From: Pseudomonadota bacterium
GTDB lineage: Bacteria; Pseudomonadota; Gammaproteobacteria; Steroidobacterales; Steroidobacteraceae
DNA length: 64,000 nucleotides
Direction of reading: 5' to 3'
Assembly (NCBI GenBank): GCA_021847105.1
Contig: JAJZUT010000007.1
Coordinates: 62,001 to 126,000 of the forward strand
This document shows, one piece after another, positions 62,088 to 64,000 of this stretch; position 1 is the stretch's first letter; each line of letters starts with the position of its first letter. A program made the translations under genes and the position numbers. Below the pieces are notes generated by a model. The model was given only the letters and a program-made list of their open reading frames with translations, was not told the origin of the DNA and made no database searches.

Positions 62088-63728
62088 TCAGGACGACTTG
62101 GTGCACACGAAGCTGTTGGCGCTCTTGGGGTTGCCGCCGACATAGCGGGCGTACTTCGGATACGGACACAACGGGCGCGTGACCCCCGGGAAGGCCGCGC
62201 CGTGCGCAACCAGGCGCGCCGGCGCCCGGTGCTGCTCGCTCCAGCGCACAATGGCGCGCAGCGGATCGAACGCATCGGTCGCCGGCCCGCCGAAGCAGTG
62301 ATTCATGCCCGGCACCAGGAACAGCCGGGCGAAGCGCTGCGGCCGGCGGTACTGGGCCAGCAATTGGCGATACCAGGCAATGATCGCATCGGGTGAAAAC
62401 ACCGGATCGCTCAGCCCCTGGTAAATGATGAGCTTGCCGCCATGGGCGATGAAGCTCGAGAGGAACGTGCCGCTCGCATCGTTGATGGCCCGCACCTGAC
62501 GGGTCACCTGCAGCGCCCGATTGAAATCGAAATTCTGCGGCGTCATGTGCGGATCGGCCGGCGTCATGAAGTACTGGCGCATCGCCTCGAGTCCGAGCGT
62601 GGCGTCGAGGGCGTTCGGCATGGCGGTTCGCGAGGTGCCGAGCTTCCACACCCGCCAGCCCGGCGCGGCCACCCCCGCGTCATAGGGCCAGCGCGCAGAG
62701 AGCGCTCGTCCGGTCGTGGTGTGCGGGCCGCCGAAGATGGCCTCGAGCAGCTTGACCTTGCGCTCGCTGAGGCAGGCGCCGCGTGCGCCGGGGCGACACT
62801 GCAGCGTCTGCGGATGAAACACTTTCTGACAGGCGGCGAAGTTGTTGATCATGCCGTCACGCAGGCCATCGAGCGCATCGCAGGCCTTGAGCACCGCCCG
62901 GGAGAGCAGTTGTAGATCGCTCGCCGTCAACGCCTCGCTCAGAATCGGCCGGCCCTGTGCGTCCTTCGGCGCCGCGGCCTCGAGGTGCCTGACGTTCCAC
63001 ATCTCGGCGATGGCGGCCCGCGCCAGATTGAAGCCCGGATCCCCGGCGACGATGCCGTTGAACAGCGTCGGGTCTCGCTCAGCAACCATCATCGCCTCGC
63101 GCCCCCCGTTCGAGCAGCCCGCGAAATACGCATCGCGCGCCGGTTTGCCGTAAAAGTGGCGGATCAGCCGCTTGCCGAGCCGCGTCACCGGCGCAAGCCC
63201 GGCATAGGCGAAATCGAGGCGGGCCTGCTGATCGGCGGCGAACGCCGCACTCATGCCCTCGTGTCCGCCATCGCTCGAGATCACCGCGAAGCCGCGCCCG
63301 AGCGCCGTCGGGGTACCCGGCTCGACAAAGCCCACCGCCGGCGCCACGAATCCATCGAGGCCGGCGCCCCCCTGGAACAGGAACCGCCCGTTCCAGTGCG
63401 CCGGCATGCGCAGCTCGAATCCCAGGCCGTACTGCACGCCCCCGACGCCGATGCGCGGATCGAGGACCCCGCGCACCAGACAGTTCGCCGGCAACACGAC
63501 CGAGGCGAGCATCGGCATGACGGGCATCGGCCCGCTGGGCAACGGCCCAGCGGGCACCCAGCGCGCCGTCGAGATCACCAGGTGCGCATCCGCAAGGCGC
63601 ACCAACCGCGCACACGCCGCCGCCGGCGCGCCCGGGCCGGCCGCGGCGGCCCGCGCCTGTGGCGCGAGGAGCCCGAGACAACCCAGCACAACGGCCAGCC
63701 CACCGGCACAACGAGCAATCGTCTTCAT
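62088..63728 (-). CDS. Tannase/feruloyl esterase family protein, secreted
   Basis: A 546-residue exported hydrolase from ATG 63728 (GAGGGG upstream) with signal peptide MKTIARCAGGLAVVLGCLGLLAPQARA. It shows the CS-D-HC arrangement of this family: nucleophile Ser206 preceded by Cys205 in FAGCSNGGREAM, Asp in GLSDPVFSPD and His-Cys in PGMNHCFGGP, the two cysteines forming the disulfide that holds the triad. Substrates in the family include tannins, feruloyl or other aromatic esters and MHET-like esters. It lies next to a TonB receptor gene on the same strand, so a surface uptake-and-hydrolysis pair is likely. Confidence 0.93.
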   Translation of the reverse strand: MKTIARCAGGLAVVLGCLGLLAPQARAAAAGPGAPAAACARLVRLADAHLVISTARWVPAGPLPSGPMPVMPMLASVVLPANCLVRGVLDPRIGVGGVQYGLGFELRMPAHWNGRFLFQGGAGLDGFVAPAVGFVEPGTPTALGRGFAVISSDGGHEGMSAAFAADQQARLDFAYAGLAPVTRLGKRLIRHFYGKPARDAYFAGCSNGGREAMMVAERDPTLFNGIVAGDPGFNLARAAIAEMWNVRHLEAAAPKDAQGRPILSEALTASDLQLLSRAVLKACDALDGLRDGMINNFAACQKVFHPQTLQCRPGARGACLSERKVKLLEAIFGGPHTTTGRALSARWPYDAGVAAPGWRVWKLGTSRTAMPNALDATLGLEAMRQYFMTPADPHMTPQNFDFNRALQVTRQVRAINDASGTFLSSFIAHGGKLIIYQGLSDPVFSPDAIIAWYRQLLAQYRRPQRFARLFLVPGMNHCFGGPATDAFDPLRAIVRWSEQHRAPARLVAHGAAFPGVTRPLCPYPKYARYVGGNPKSANSFVCTKSS

Positions 63729-63810
63729 GTCATTCCCCTCAGTCTGCCCCGGGTCGTGCAAGGTGGGCGGGCGCACCGCGCCCGCCCCTCGCCGCACGCT
63801 ACTCCTCGCC

Positions 63811-64000
63811 TCAGAATCGCTCGCGTACTCTCACTCCGTACACCGCCGGTGCGCCCCAGAAATCCGCGTTGCCGGTCTGGCCGGTGATGTAGTACGCCCC
63901 GGTCACGTTGGTGCCGTAGGCCGTCACACTCCACGGTCCGTGCGCGTAGGTCAACCCGAAATCCAGCACCGAGTGCGACTGGAACCGATCGACCGGATTC
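63811..64000 (-). CDS. TonB-dependent receptor, C-terminal end (rest beyond window)
   Basis: Only the last 62 codons are visible: HSVLDFGLTYAHGPWSVTAYGTNVTGAYY and the final strand PAVYGVRVRERF ending in Phe, the typical close of an outer membrane barrel (N-L-T-like motif then terminal aromatic). It is upstream of and in the same direction as the esterase, 82 bases away, and probably forms an operon with it. Confidence 0.85.
   Translation of the reverse strand, partial: NPVDRFQSHSVLDFGLTYAHGPWSVTAYGTNVTGAYYITGQTGNADFWGAPAVYGVRVRERF

Overview
The window is GC-rich (about two thirds G+C by eye) bacterial chromosome with tightly packed, often overlapping genes. It looks like a gammaproteobacterium of the Xanthomonadales/Nevskiales/Steroidobacterales type. 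The main pointers are a xanthomonadin-like aryl polyene cluster built around a chorismatase, an MdtABC-type efflux operon, a YheU-family protein and TonB-dependent receptors next to catabolic genes. I see no rRNA, tRNA, CRISPR array, insertion sequence or prophage.

Layout, left to right. 1-1757: 3' truncated membrane GGDEF/EAL signalling protein. 2287-3255: secreted protein of unknown function. 3350-12472: minus-strand operon mdtA-mdtB-mdtC-outer membrane factor, each junction a 4-base overlap. 13056-15281: an SDR oxidoreductase divergent from a LysR regulator, then a small membrane protein. 15306-18069: a restriction-type nuclease-domain protein, a NERD-domain gene broken by one amber codon, and a lipoprotein. 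19003-22229: two tandem ClC chloride channel/antiporter paralogues. 22343-23872: exported eight-haem cytochrome c. 24083-29548: minus-strand operon of a fused ABC permease, its ATPase, a response regulator, a histidine kinase and a small membrane-anchored protein.

29639-43985 is the centrepiece, a plus-strand aryl polyene (xanthomonadin-type) pigment cluster. Its genes encode a flavin halogenase, chorismatase, two acyltransferases, a glycosyltransferase, acyl carrier protein, aryl ligase, two hot-dog dehydratases, a LolA-like protein, an MMPL exporter, a polysaccharide deacetylase, ketosynthase, chain-length factor and ketoreductase. Chorismate would give a hydroxybenzoate starter, which is loaded on the carrier protein, extended by the ketosynthase pair, reduced and dehydrated to a conjugated polyene, possibly halogenated, joined to a lipid or sugar carrier and exported. 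The first gene of the run, overlapping the halogenase by ATGA, encodes an exported and very basic protein made of fifteen consecutive 11-residue repeats. I know of no described counterpart in such clusters.

44204-55720 is a catabolic/uptake island: an isochorismatase-fold amidohydrolase, a TonB receptor, a CaiB-type CoA transferase, an HMG-CoA-lyase-like enzyme, hydantoinase A and B subunits and a GntR/FCD regulator. The palindrome TTGTATACAA occurs upstream of the receptor and twice in the CaiB/lyase divergent region, with a weaker copy upstream of the amidohydrolase. It is probably the operator of that GntR protein and ties the island into one regulon.

55912-64000 is mostly housekeeping: TauE/SafE permease, beta-carbonic anhydrase, small membrane protein, dienelactone hydrolase, YheU, BI-1/YccA protein, glucose-6-phosphate dehydrogenase, DUF1993 protein, a tannase/feruloyl-esterase-family enzyme and the 3' end of another TonB receptor.
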